Assembly: GCA_947479535.1 (NCBI GenBank)
Contig: CANJZQ010000007.1
Coordinates: forward strand, 1 to 64,000
Direction: 5' to 3'
DNA length: 64,000 nucleotides
DNA from: Oligoflexales bacterium
Lineage (GTDB): Bacteria; Bdellovibrionota_B; Oligoflexia; Oligoflexales; RGVZ01
A program made the translations under genes and the position numbers. Shown one piece after another: positions 37,945 to 47,031 of this stretch (positions are counted from its first letter, which is position 1; each line of letters starts with the position of its first letter). Under the pieces are notes generated by a model. That model was not told the DNA's origin. It saw nothing but the letters and a program-made list of their open reading frames with translations, and ran no database searches.

Positions 37945-38893
37945 GATTCATGTTGATGGATTGATGAGACTCTTCAAATCTGAGGTCTGGCCGGCTTGCC
38001 GTGTAGGAAAAGGAAACCTTTGGCCCAACGAGGGCGATTCCAGCCGCTGCCGTTTCACGCAAATGGCCCGATTGCGGATCCTTGCCGTAGCCCCCAAGAA
38101 GCCTGAGGTAATCGTAAACCTTGACTGAAAATGAACCCGTCAGCATCTGCTCTGAAGCCACTTCGCTTTGAAGGGTTTCCCGCCTTTGCCAATCAAGATG
38201 GAGGCTCGTCTGCCCCTGCGAAAGTAAACTCGCCAGGCCGACCCGCAGGTAGCGCGGCGCGTTGCTGTTGACCGACTTGTTGGCAAGGCCCTCTACCGAA
38301 GCCCCAAGGCGGAGCGTGGGCGTCAAAAGGCCGACCGCCCCCACATTGAGCGAGGTCCCGCGCACGGCATCCTGTGACTTTGTGTCAACCTCCACACCAG
38401 ACCCAAGCGGACCAGCCTCGGTCCATTGGCCTGCGACTCCGATCGAAAGCGTATGGAAAGCGTAGGCAGCACCAAGGCCAATGCGGCGCGTTACGTAACG
38501 CCCCGACACAGGCTGCTCGCCTCCGAAGGTAGAGTCATCGGCCTCCATGAGGCTGGTGTAAGAGACTCCGGCCGCAATGGGGCTGCTTTTCGAATCCACA
38601 ACACCGAGCTTGTAAAATTCCCGCCCGAAGGCTGGCCAATGGTAGCCACCCGCGACGTTGTATTGTTTTTCCAGGGCCAACATGCCGGGATTTAATTTCA
38701 GTGACCCCGCCCCGGAATAGGCGACGCTTCCGGAATTGGCAAAGGCCAATGATGGGCCACCGGCAATCTCATACTCCTCCGGCACGGAAACCGGCTGCGC
38801 CATGGTGGCTGCAGGGCTATTCGTGGCGGATAGCAATGCTGGGGTTAACAAGGCATAAAAAAACGTCATTTTCAGAAGCTTGCTAAAACCCAT
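37928..38893 (-). CDS. predicted outer-membrane beta-barrel-like protein
   Basis: MGFSKLLKMTFFYALLTPALLSATNSPAATMA signal-like; repeated amphipathic beta strands (RLGASVEGLANKSVNSNAPRYLRVGLASLLSQGQTSLHLDWQRR). Confidence 0.65.
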   Translation of the reverse strand: MGFSKLLKMTFFYALLTPALLSATNSPAATMAQPVSVPEEYEIAGGPSLAFANSGSVAYSGAGSLKLNPGMLALEKQYNVAGGYHWPAFGREFYKLGVVDSKSSPIAAGVSYTSLMEADDSTFGGEQPVSGRYVTRRIGLGAAYAFHTLSIGVAGQWTEAGPLGSGVEVDTKSQDAVRGTSLNVGAVGLLTPTLRLGASVEGLANKSVNSNAPRYLRVGLASLLSQGQTSLHLDWQRRETLQSEVASEQMLTGSFSVKVYDYLRLLGGYGKDPQSGHLRETAAAGIALVGPKVSFSYTASRPDLRFEESHQSINMNLELSM

Positions 38894-39000
38894 CACGGCA
38901 TCTCCAAATCTAGCTCCAAGTTCGGCCCTAGACCTACACTCTATCCCGAAGGGACGCGCACCGGAAGGGATGCCTGATGTCATGCCGGCGTCATCTCGCC

Positions 39001-39333
39001 TTATTTGACTTGAACCTTTTCCGGCGCTTTCGTGAGGGCAATCACATTCGCCTTCATCACCTTAAGGGTGCTGCTCAGGGATTCAATCGTGACGAAGGCA
39101 TCTGCCACCGAACGCACCCGGCCCACGATGCCGCCGCTCGTGATGACTTCATCGCCGACCTTCAACCCGGTCAGCATCTGGCTGTGTTCGCGGGCACGCT
39201 TTTGCTGCGGGCGAAGGATCATGAAGTACATGATCGCGAGAAAGGCCGCCGGAAGGGCCAGGGTTTCGAAAATGGAAGGACCCTTGGGGGCCGAAGTTTG
39301 GGCATACGCGATGTCAACAAGGCTAAAATTCAT
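39001..39333 (-). CDS. yajC: preprotein translocase subunit YajC
   Basis: IFETLALPAAFLAIMYFMILRPQQKRAREHSQMLTGLKVGDEVITSGGIVGRV. Confidence 0.96.
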   Translation of the reverse strand: MNFSLVDIAYAQTSAPKGPSIFETLALPAAFLAIMYFMILRPQQKRAREHSQMLTGLKVGDEVITSGGIVGRVRSVADAFVTIESLSSTLKVMKANVIALTKAPEKVQVK

Positions 39334-39449
39334 TTTTTCCACCTTTTTGCTATTTTCCGGGCCCAGATTTTGAGAACCCAGCGGGCCTCAAACTACCGGA
39401 CCAGACGGCCCTTGGCGAGACGATTTCAAAAGGCTAGGGTCGTCCCCCT

Positions 39450-41585
39450 ATGAGCCGCCACAACCAAATGATCAACCTGTCTGAATTAAACCCCGAGCAA
39501 AAGTCGGCTGTTGAGAATTTCAACGGACCCATGCTGATCCTTGCTGGCGCTGGAACCGGGAAAACCCGGGTCATCACCGCCCGCATGGCGTGGATGCTGC
39601 AACAAGGCATCGCCCCCGGCAACATCGCTGCCATGACCTTTACCAACAAAGCAGCCCGGGAAATGGCCGGACGCATCGGCGAACTGGTCGGCCCGGCGCG
39701 GGCCAAGGATCTGTCCGTTAGCACGTTTCACAGTTTCTGCCTGAAAATCCTGCGAGAACATGGCCATGCCGTCGGCGTGGCGCCACGCTTTGGCATTGTG
39801 GACACGGGCGATCAGATCGACTTGGTGTCGCGAGCCCTGAAGGAAAAACAGTGGGGCGGAACTGTGCCCGTCGAAGACCTCCACGGTGCGATCAGCCGGT
39901 GGAAAAATGAGCTTCTCGGCCCAGAAGATGTTCTGGCTGGCAAAGGGCGCCTTGCTCCCGGATACGACCGCGAGGTTTTTGGCCGGGTTTACGACCTCTA
40001 TGAACGCCAACTCAAAATCAACCGCGTCATCGACTTTGACGACTGCATCTTTAAAACATTCCTGCTGCTGCGCGACGATGAGGAGCTGCAAAAAACGCTG
40101 GCCAAAAAATTCCGCTACATCCTGGTCGACGAATTCCAGGACACCAACTTCGCCCAGTTGACCCTGCTGGGAATGATCGCCCGGCACCACAACAATGTCT
40201 GCGTCGTGGGCGACGACGATCAGTCGATCTACAGTTGGCGCGGGGCCATGTATGAAACCCTTGAAGAGTTTGAACGGATGTTTCCAGGCACCCAGCTGGT
40301 TAAACTCGAACAAAACTACCGCTGCAGCAACGTTATCCTGGATGCCGCCAACAGCCTGATCCGCAACAATACCAAACGCAAGGAAAAGAGCCTGTGGAGC
40401 CAGAGCACCTCGAAACTTCCGATTCGCCTTATCCCGCTGGAAACCTCTGACTCTGAAGCGCGCTGGATCGGCGAGCAGTGCATGTCCCTCATCGGGGGCG
40501 GTACCCTCCACAAGGAAATCGTCGTCCTCTACCGGGCCAATGCCCAATCCCGCCCGATTGAAATGGCGCTGCGCGAGGCAGGACTCCGGGCGAAGGTTTT
40601 TGGCGGAACTGGTTTTTTTGAGCGCAAGGAAGTGAAGGACTTTCTGTCCTTTGTAAAGTTGGCGGCTGAACCTGATGACCGGCTGGCTTTTTGGCGGGCC
40701 ATCAGCGCCTGTCCGAGTGGAGTTGGAATCAAAACCCTGGAGCGCTTGTCGGCCCTTGCCGAAGCAAAAAAATGCAGCCCTTTATGCGCAGGCGAAACGG
40801 CCGACGCCGAAAGTTTGGGCCGGATCAAGCCGGCTGTGGACGATTTTTGCGCGAAAATTCGCTGTATTTCCCAAGAAGCCCAAACCACCACCACCGACAG
40901 CATCGTCGGCCTGGGCGAACAGATCATCGGACAGTTTAAGCTTCTCGACGAAATCCTGATGAACACCAAGGACCCTGCCGCAAGGCTTCGCAAAATGGAA
41001 ATCATCAAGTCCCTGCCTTCTTGGCTTGGGAATGCCGCGCGTGCCGTTGCCACCGCCCATGAACGGCCAACAGGGGAAGTGGTGGACTGGCAGAAGTTGA
41101 TGGACCGGATCATGCTGACGGGCGAAGACGACCGCCATAAAGAGGACCAGGACAATCCGCTGGATGTCATCTCATTGATGACGGTGCACGCTGCCAAAGG
41201 ACTCGAATTTCCGGTGGTTTTTGTCGTCGGAGTTGAAGAGGAACTGTTGCCCCACAAAAACAGCATTGAGCTCGGCGAGGCCGGAATTGCAGAGGAAAGG
41301 CGCCTCTTTTATGTGGCCCTGACGCGCGCCAAAGAACGCCTCTATCTGACCTATGCCCTGGACCGGTCATCGCGCTTTGGCACGTCAGCGCGCCGGCCGT
41401 CGCGATTTTTGTCGGAAATTCCAAAACAGCTGCTTGCCGGAGAAGATGGTGAGGCCAGCTGTGCTGCGGATGCGGTCACCGACGGCGTGGCAACGGCCCA
41501 GAAACGGGAAGAGCTGCGCCGCAAGGAAACCATTGCGCAGCTTGGCTTTCTTAGACAAAGCCTTTTTCCCGGACGAACTCCTTGA
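39450..41585 (+). CDS. UvrD/Rep family DNA helicase
   Basis: LNPEQKSAVENFNGPMLILAGAGTGKTRVITARMAWML, LVDEFQDTNFAQ, VGDDDQSIYSWRGA, LMTVHAAKGLEFPVVFVVG, EERRLFYVALTRAKERLYL. Confidence 0.96.
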   Translation: MSRHNQMINLSELNPEQKSAVENFNGPMLILAGAGTGKTRVITARMAWMLQQGIAPGNIAAMTFTNKAAREMAGRIGELVGPARAKDLSVSTFHSFCLKILREHGHAVGVAPRFGIVDTGDQIDLVSRALKEKQWGGTVPVEDLHGAISRWKNELLGPEDVLAGKGRLAPGYDREVFGRVYDLYERQLKINRVIDFDDCIFKTFLLLRDDEELQKTLAKKFRYILVDEFQDTNFAQLTLLGMIARHHNNVCVVGDDDQSIYSWRGAMYETLEEFERMFPGTQLVKLEQNYRCSNVILDAANSLIRNNTKRKEKSLWSQSTSKLPIRLIPLETSDSEARWIGEQCMSLIGGGTLHKEIVVLYRANAQSRPIEMALREAGLRAKVFGGTGFFERKEVKDFLSFVKLAAEPDDRLAFWRAISACPSGVGIKTLERLSALAEAKKCSPLCAGETADAESLGRIKPAVDDFCAKIRCISQEAQTTTTDSIVGLGEQIIGQFKLLDEILMNTKDPAARLRKMEIIKSLPSWLGNAARAVATAHERPTGEVVDWQKLMDRIMLTGEDDRHKEDQDNPLDVISLMTVHAAKGLEFPVVFVVGVEEELLPHKNSIELGEAGIAEERRLFYVALTRAKERLYLTYALDRSSRFGTSARRPSRFLSEIPKQLLAGEDGEASCAADAVTDGVATAQKREELRRKETIAQLGFLRQSLFPGRTP

Positions 41586-42399
41586 GTTTTTGCATCAACC
41601 GAACCTCGATCTGGCGGGCCCTCTCGCGGGTGATCCCGTGGCGATCACCAAACTCCTGCAAAGTCATGGGCTGAACGCTGAGAAGGCGGTCCTCGAAAAG
41701 TTCCAGGTCGCGACCCGTGATGCGCTTTTTAAATTCGTCTAGATGCTTTTTGAAAATCGTCTGAACTTCTTTTTTAGCGAGGATGTCCTCGATGCTTTCG
41801 CCCGGGTCGGCCACCATGGAACCCCTTGTGACATCGGAGTCCTCTGAAATTGGTTCATCAAACGAAAGGTCCGGCCCGGCAAGGCGCTGCTGCATTTCAA
41901 CAACATCTCTTTCACGCACATTTAGGTTGCTGGCGAGAAGTTTGGTATCAACCCTGTCGTACTCGACGAGAAGTTTTTCGGCTTCTTTGCGCAAATTAAA
42001 AAAAAGTTTTCTTTGGGCGGCCGTCGTGCCCATTTTCACGAGACTCTTGTTGTCCATCAAATATTTCAAGATGTAGGCACGGATCCACCAGGCGGCGTAG
42101 CTTGAAAGTTTAACCCCCTTGTAGGGGTTGTAGCGCTTCACGGCTTGCATGAGGCCGTAGTTGCCCTCCTGGATCAAATCCAGTGTGGATTCCTGTGCAC
42201 GCCTGAAATCATTGGCGATTTTCACGACAAGGCGCAGGTTGGACGTGATTAAACGGTGGGCAGCATGGACGTCTCCATCTTCAAAATGGCGCACCGCCAG
42301 GTCATACTCTTCCTCCGGCTCCAAGAGCGGATGACGAGCAACCTCTTGCAGATAGAGCTGCAACGGTGAGACATTGGCTGGAAGTGCCCGGTTTGCCAC
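41551..42399 (-). CDS. rpoH: RNA polymerase sigma factor, RpoH (sigma-32) type
   Basis: HRLITSNLRLVVKIANDFRRAQESTLDLIQEGNYGLMQAVKRYNPYKGVKLSSYAAWWIRAYILKYLMDNKSLVKMGTTAAQRKLFFNLRKE carries the RpoH box. GTG 42399 proposed as start. Confidence 0.93.
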   Translation of the reverse strand: MANRALPANVSPLQLYLQEVARHPLLEPEEEYDLAVRHFEDGDVHAAHRLITSNLRLVVKIANDFRRAQESTLDLIQEGNYGLMQAVKRYNPYKGVKLSSYAAWWIRAYILKYLMDNKSLVKMGTTAAQRKLFFNLRKEAEKLLVEYDRVDTKLLASNLNVRERDVVEMQQRLAGPDLSFDEPISEDSDVTRGSMVADPGESIEDILAKKEVQTIFKKHLDEFKKRITGRDLELFEDRLLSVQPMTLQEFGDRHGITRERARQIEVRLMQKLKEFVREKGFV

Positions 42400-42427
42400 G
42401 TAAAACCACCTTGAACAGGCCAGAACT

Positions 42428-43360
42428 ATGCCAGGAATCGGAATCGTAACAAATCCGCATTCCAAACTGAATAAACGAAATCCCGAACGCCATAAAGTCC
42501 TAGGTTATATCTTAGGCCAGCGCGGGCAACTTGCCGTTACCAATTCCATTGCGGAACTGGAATCCGTTGCCGCTGACTTCAAGGCCAAGGATGTCGAAAT
42601 CCTTGCCATCAACGGTGGAGACGGGACCATCAGCCGGACACTCACGGCGTTCATCCGATGTTACGGGAGCCAACCGCTTCCAAAAATTGCGATCCTTGGC
42701 GGTGGAACCATCAATGTCCTGCGGACAAACCTGGGAATTCGAGGCCGCCCGGAAGACGTCCTTTTCCGCCTGGTTGAAGGACACAGCTCAGGCCTGAATT
42801 TTCAGATTAAGAAAAATGCGACCCTCCGGATCGAGGACTCCTATGGATTCATGTTTGGAGACGGGATTGTTGCCAATTTCCTGGATCTTTTCTACCGCAA
42901 CAAAACCAATGCCCTCGGCTCGATCCTGCTCATGATCCGTTTGTATTGGGCTGCCTTCTTCAACCGCGAGTTATTTCTCTCGGTCGTCAACCAGCAAGAG
43001 TATCGCCTTTCTCCGAAAAACGGCCGCCCGTTCGAGGGCTTGTCGGCCGCTGTCATGTGCTCGACATTGCCGCGCATGCCGCTCGGAGCCCGCTTCTTTA
43101 CCCTTTTGGATAAAAACCCTGATAAGATGGAATGCATCAGCTTCCAGTTGGATGAGTCGAAAATCCTTTGGCAGTTGCCTGTGATGTTGGTCGGGACCGC
43201 CCTTGGAATGAACTTGTGGCAGCAGCGAATTTGCACCCGGTCAATCGATATTCAGGCCACTGCGGGGCGCCGTTACACGGTGGACGGTGAACTCTTCACG
43301 GCTGAAGGCGACACCATTAAAGTCACCATGGGGCCACAACTTGACTTTGTCACCTTATGA
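42428..43360 (+). CDS. diacylglycerol/lipid kinase family protein
   Basis: MPGIGIVTNPHSKLNKRNP...EILAINGGDGTISRTLTAFIR...IAILGGGTINVLRTNLGI matches the DAGK catalytic GGDGT motif. Confidence 0.9.
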   Translation: MPGIGIVTNPHSKLNKRNPERHKVLGYILGQRGQLAVTNSIAELESVAADFKAKDVEILAINGGDGTISRTLTAFIRCYGSQPLPKIAILGGGTINVLRTNLGIRGRPEDVLFRLVEGHSSGLNFQIKKNATLRIEDSYGFMFGDGIVANFLDLFYRNKTNALGSILLMIRLYWAAFFNRELFLSVVNQQEYRLSPKNGRPFEGLSAAVMCSTLPRMPLGARFFTLLDKNPDKMECISFQLDESKILWQLPVMLVGTALGMNLWQQRICTRSIDIQATAGRRYTVDGELFTAEGDTIKVTMGPQLDFVTL

Positions 43361-43409
43361 CACTTCGCTGCTTGCGCCGGCAATAAAGCCCGAAGGCAAG
43401 GAATTCAAC

Positions 43410-44477
43410 ATGTTACCTACTCCGATACCGACCGGTGCCTTGCCACCCCCGACCCCGGATGAACTAAAATCCGCACTCGGAATTCAGGAACTCACCATCG
43501 AATGGTTGGCTGGCGACGGTTCCGACCGCAGCTACTACCGCATCAAAGCTCCGTCCCTTGCGCGCCCCGTGGTGCTGATGCAACTTTCCGGCAACGACGC
43601 CAGGGCCCTTCACGAAGGGCGCTACGACTGGCTGGAGGTGGCCAACATTTTGGCCGTTCACGGCATCAAGGTTCCACGCCTCGTCAAATCCATGCCCGAT
43701 CAAGCGGCCATCATCATTGAAGATTATGGCAATACAATGCTGGAAACCCGCGCCCTGGAATTGGTCGGGTCAGAAAAGTTGGATGACGTTTTTTCGCTTT
43801 ATTCCAAAGCAAATGAAATCCTCATTCATTTCCTGGAGATCAAGGTCCCGAACGATCCGCGCGAGGAGCGTCCCGTGTGGACCCGCCGCGCTTTTGATGC
43901 CGAGAGATTTGAGTGGGAACTTAACTTCTTTCTCAAAAAGTTTGTCGAGCCCGTGGCCCGGATAAAATTGACCCCTGCGCAAAGCGACGCTGTAAAAGCC
44001 GAGATCTTAGACTTGGCAGCGTGCCTTGCCCGGCTGCCGCAGCATTTCGTCCACCGGGATTTTCACTCTCGAAACATCATGCTCTTTGAAGACCGCCAGG
44101 CCGTCATCGACTTTCAGGATGCCCGGCTTGGCCCGGCTGCCTACGACGCCGTGTCTTTGTGTTTTGATTCCTATGTTCCATTTGGCTCCGAAGACCGCCT
44201 GAAACTAATGGATCGATTTTTACGTCAGGTTGGAGTCAAGCTGGGCAATCCAATGCGCACCGAGATCGAACAGCAGTGGAAATCAGTCCTGCTGCAACGT
44301 CAATTGAAGGCGATCGGCAGTTTTGGTTATCTTACAATCGACAAGAACAAGGGCAATTATTTGCGCTACGTAAAACCGGCGATCGCTGCCATGCGTGCCG
44401 CCGACGTTCGCGATTCCAGATGGCCATTTTTGTCGGTAGAACTGGTCGACTTGATTGACAGCGCCATGGGCTCCTGA
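43410..44477 (+). CDS. APH-type phosphotransferase, AmgK-like (anomeric MurNAc/GlcNAc kinase candidate)
   Basis: EWLAGDGSDRSYYRIKAPSLARPVVLMQL...FVHRDFHSRNIMLFEDRQAVIDFQDARLGPAAYDAVSL; next to a MurU-like gene. Confidence 0.82.
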   Translation: MLPTPIPTGALPPPTPDELKSALGIQELTIEWLAGDGSDRSYYRIKAPSLARPVVLMQLSGNDARALHEGRYDWLEVANILAVHGIKVPRLVKSMPDQAAIIIEDYGNTMLETRALELVGSEKLDDVFSLYSKANEILIHFLEIKVPNDPREERPVWTRRAFDAERFEWELNFFLKKFVEPVARIKLTPAQSDAVKAEILDLAACLARLPQHFVHRDFHSRNIMLFEDRQAVIDFQDARLGPAAYDAVSLCFDSYVPFGSEDRLKLMDRFLRQVGVKLGNPMRTEIEQQWKSVLLQRQLKAIGSFGYLTIDKNKGNYLRYVKPAIAAMRAADVRDSRWPFLSVELVDLIDSAMGS

Positions 44478-44507
44478 AAAATATTCGTACAACTTGGGCG
44501 GTGTAAC

Positions 44508-45566
44508 TTGAATAACGCATGTGGCTTTGTCCTTGCTGCCGGATTTGGCACGAGGCTTCGTCCGCTGACATCCCGTCTGCCAAAACCAATGATCCGCTTT
44601 TTCGGAGCACCGCTCCTGGATCTTGCCTTGTTCCGGTTTCGCTCTGCTGGAATTTCCGACATCGCCGTGAATGCCCATTATCTGGCCAAAGAAATCGAAA
44701 CCGGCTTGAAGGCCTCGCCTTGGGGCAGGAACGTCAAACTTTCCATTGAAGATCCCGTCATCTTGGGGCGTGGTGGTGCCTATATTCCCCTGCGCAACTG
44801 GTTTGGCAAAAAAACAATCATCGCCTACAACGGCGACATCATCAGCGACATTGACGTCGCCGCTGCGCTCGCTCATCACCGGGCGAAAGGGGCCATGGCG
44901 ACCATGGTCGTTCTGCCCAAGCCCCTTGGTCGCGACAATGCCGTTTACTGCGCAGCAGACGGCCGCATTGGCACCATCGCTAAAACACCGCCCGCAACAG
45001 GCGGAGCGTGGACGGCTCGCGGCTTCGCCTGCCTGCAAATCCTTGAGCCGGAATTTCTGGATTTTTTGCCGCCAACGGGCGAGTCCGACATCTTGGACGC
45101 CTATGCCCAGGCCATCGCCGGTGGGCACGTGGTAACAAGCTTTGTCCATTCAGGTTTTTGGCATGATTTGGGAAGTCCAGCCCAACTGCTTCAAGCCCAC
45201 ATCGACCTTCTGGAGTCTGGCCAGGCCCAAAAAGAAACCGTTTCGGCTCTGGGCCTTGACGCCTTTCACGAGGCCCATCGCTCAAGGCTGGCGATGGTGT
45301 CGCCGGGTCAAATCTGGCAGGATCCGGCCAGCAACCTCTGCGTGACGGGACCGTCGTCCGTCATCACTGGCAAGGAAATTTCCCCACCTTCGCCCGCCAA
45401 GATTGAACTGGGGCCACTCGCAGTGGTCGAGTCAGGTTTTTCAACAAGCGGGCCCTTTAAGGCGAGTCAGACAGTCATCTACCGATCGGCTGTGATTGAT
45501 CACACGGTTGTTCACAGCAATGCCATCTATGACCATTCACATATGATCAGGTGTGATAAGGCGTGA
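44508..45566 (+). CDS. sugar-1-phosphate nucleotidyltransferase, MurU-like
   Basis: GFVLAAGFGTRLRPLTSRLPKPMIRFFGAPLLDLALFRFRSAGISDIAVNAHYLA...IIAYNGDIISDID. Confidence 0.85.
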   Translation: MNNACGFVLAAGFGTRLRPLTSRLPKPMIRFFGAPLLDLALFRFRSAGISDIAVNAHYLAKEIETGLKASPWGRNVKLSIEDPVILGRGGAYIPLRNWFGKKTIIAYNGDIISDIDVAAALAHHRAKGAMATMVVLPKPLGRDNAVYCAADGRIGTIAKTPPATGGAWTARGFACLQILEPEFLDFLPPTGESDILDAYAQAIAGGHVVTSFVHSGFWHDLGSPAQLLQAHIDLLESGQAQKETVSALGLDAFHEAHRSRLAMVSPGQIWQDPASNLCVTGPSSVITGKEISPPSPAKIELGPLAVVESGFSTSGPFKASQTVIYRSAVIDHTVVHSNAIYDHSHMIRCDKA

Positions 45567-45872
45567 CCACGCGTGATTAGTCGGATGCTCAGGCAGAAAA
45601 AACGGTCGTGAAATCAGCGGTTAAACCGTGACTAGTCCATGGATGTGATGACGAAGGGGCAATCGTTGAAGTGATCAGGTGGGTTTCTCGTGTCTAGGCG
45701 TGTACTCATGAGGGGAGGCATCTGGTTCTACGATATCAACTCCGGGAATCTTGGCCAGCGTGCTTTCTTGTACGAGATTAAGCTTCTGGTCCGTCGCTCT
45801 CACCGGTCGATTTCATAAAACTCTTAGCATCCACATTTTTCAAGCAGCGATGCTTTTGCACCGCGAAGTCAA

Positions 45873-46922
45873 TCAAACGTTCATTACACTCACAACGGTC
45901 ATCGAACTGGTTTTGGAATTGTTCCAGATGTCTGCCAGAATTTTGGTGCCGGCCTTGCCACCTTTATTCTTTGTTACGAAACTTCCGCCTGCTTTTTGAT
46001 TCTTGTTGACGGTGATCTTGTGGGACGCGCTCTTTTTCAGGGCTGCTGAAAGTTGATCTTGGGTGACGTAGTAGATCGTTGTGCCTGGGGTCAGGCTGTC
46101 TGGATCATCGATCAAATCGTTTTGACGCCAGATTGACTTCCAGTTGCGATGTTTGCCAAAGATTCTTTTTGAAATCGTTGCCAGGGTTTCGCCATCTTGA
46201 ACCGTCGTAACACCGCGGCGCAGGCCTTCGTAGGTCTGGGCAAAGGCTTTCGAGGAATCGTCGAGGGCATAGTAGATCACATCGCCCGGGTAGATCCGGC
46301 TCGGGTTTGCTACCCCGGTCAGGTCTGCCAATTCACGCCACCGCTTCATGTCGCCATAAACCCGGCCAGCGATCTTCGACAGGGTATCACCCTGCTGGAC
46401 CACGTAAGCCATCTTGGCACCCATTTCTGGCAAACCAACCACGCTTGGGGCCGCCGTTGCCGGAGCCGCTGCTTCGGTCGATGCCGCCGCGACGGGAGCC
46501 GCTGCTTCAGCCAAAGCGGCTGGATTGCCGGCTGCCACTGCTGCATTGCCAGCCGCCGCAGGATTTGCGCCGTTCATTTCTGAAATGATCGACTGCAATT
46601 CGCCTTCGGTGGAATTTCCACCGGCTGCAGGATCAGCCGCCGGATCAGTCGCAGGATCAGTAGCAGCGGGAGCCGCTTCTTCTGCAACTGCCACGTTGCC
46701 GCCAGTGCTGTCTGCCTGGCCGTTGTTAAGGGCGGTGTTTGCCGCCGGTACATTTCCCTCTTCGGCGGCGGCTGCACTTTCAGAGCCGTCCTCCGAGACA
46801 TTTTCCTCCACTGCTTCTGTGTCGTCCCCTTCAGCCGCTGAGCTGCTACAGCCCACGGCGCCGAAGTGAGCGACCAGAAACAGTGCCGCCATTGTGAAAT
46901 GGCGATACCATTTAATCCTCAT
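45873..46922 (-). CDS. Ala-rich protein with two LysM domains, probable lipoprotein
   Basis: N-terminus MRIKWYRHFTMAALFLVAHFGAVGCSSSAAEGDD; LysM copies AYVVQQGDTLSKIAGRVYGDMKRWRELADLTGVANPSRIYPGDVIYY and TTVQDGETLATISKRIFGKHRNWKSIWRQNDLIDDPDSLTPGTTIYYV. Confidence 0.9.
   Translation of the reverse strand: MRIKWYRHFTMAALFLVAHFGAVGCSSSAAEGDDTEAVEENVSEDGSESAAAAEEGNVPAANTALNNGQADSTGGNVAVAEEAAPAATDPATDPAADPAAGGNSTEGELQSIISEMNGANPAAAGNAAVAAGNPAALAEAAAPVAAASTEAAAPATAAPSVVGLPEMGAKMAYVVQQGDTLSKIAGRVYGDMKRWRELADLTGVANPSRIYPGDVIYYALDDSSKAFAQTYEGLRRGVTTVQDGETLATISKRIFGKHRNWKSIWRQNDLIDDPDSLTPGTTIYYVTQDQLSAALKKSASHKITVNKNQKAGGSFVTKNKGGKAGTKILADIWNNSKTSSMTVVSVMNV
46627..46662. repeat. 12-bp imperfect tandem repeat (3 units) inside the LysM gene
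   Basis: gcaggatcagcc gccggatcagtc gcaggatcagta, encoding the A-T-D-P / A-A-D-P repeat. Confidence 0.75.
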
Positions 46923-47017
46923 TCTTCTTCCTCCAAAAAAGTTAAAAAACTAATCCACGAATTGTCTTCGGAGCAGGCTGGCCGTTTCTTTAATTTCCCG
47001 GCGAGGCCATTTCCGCC

Positions 47018-47023
47018 TATAAT
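47018..47023 (+). promoter_or_regulatory. perfect -10 hexamer TATAAT 8 nt before the rsmH ATG
   Basis: ...ccgccTATAATcaacagcgATGAACC; no Shine-Dalgarno between hexamer and ATG. Confidence 0.5.
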
Positions 47024-47031
47024 CAACAGCG

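Noticed and set aside
39486-40547. 353-aa minus-strand ORF
   Set aside because: Antisense shadow of the UvrD/Rep helicase, whose motifs are all intact.
44283-45149. 288-aa minus-strand ORF
   Set aside because: Antisense to the AmgK-like and MurU-like genes, which have clear motifs.
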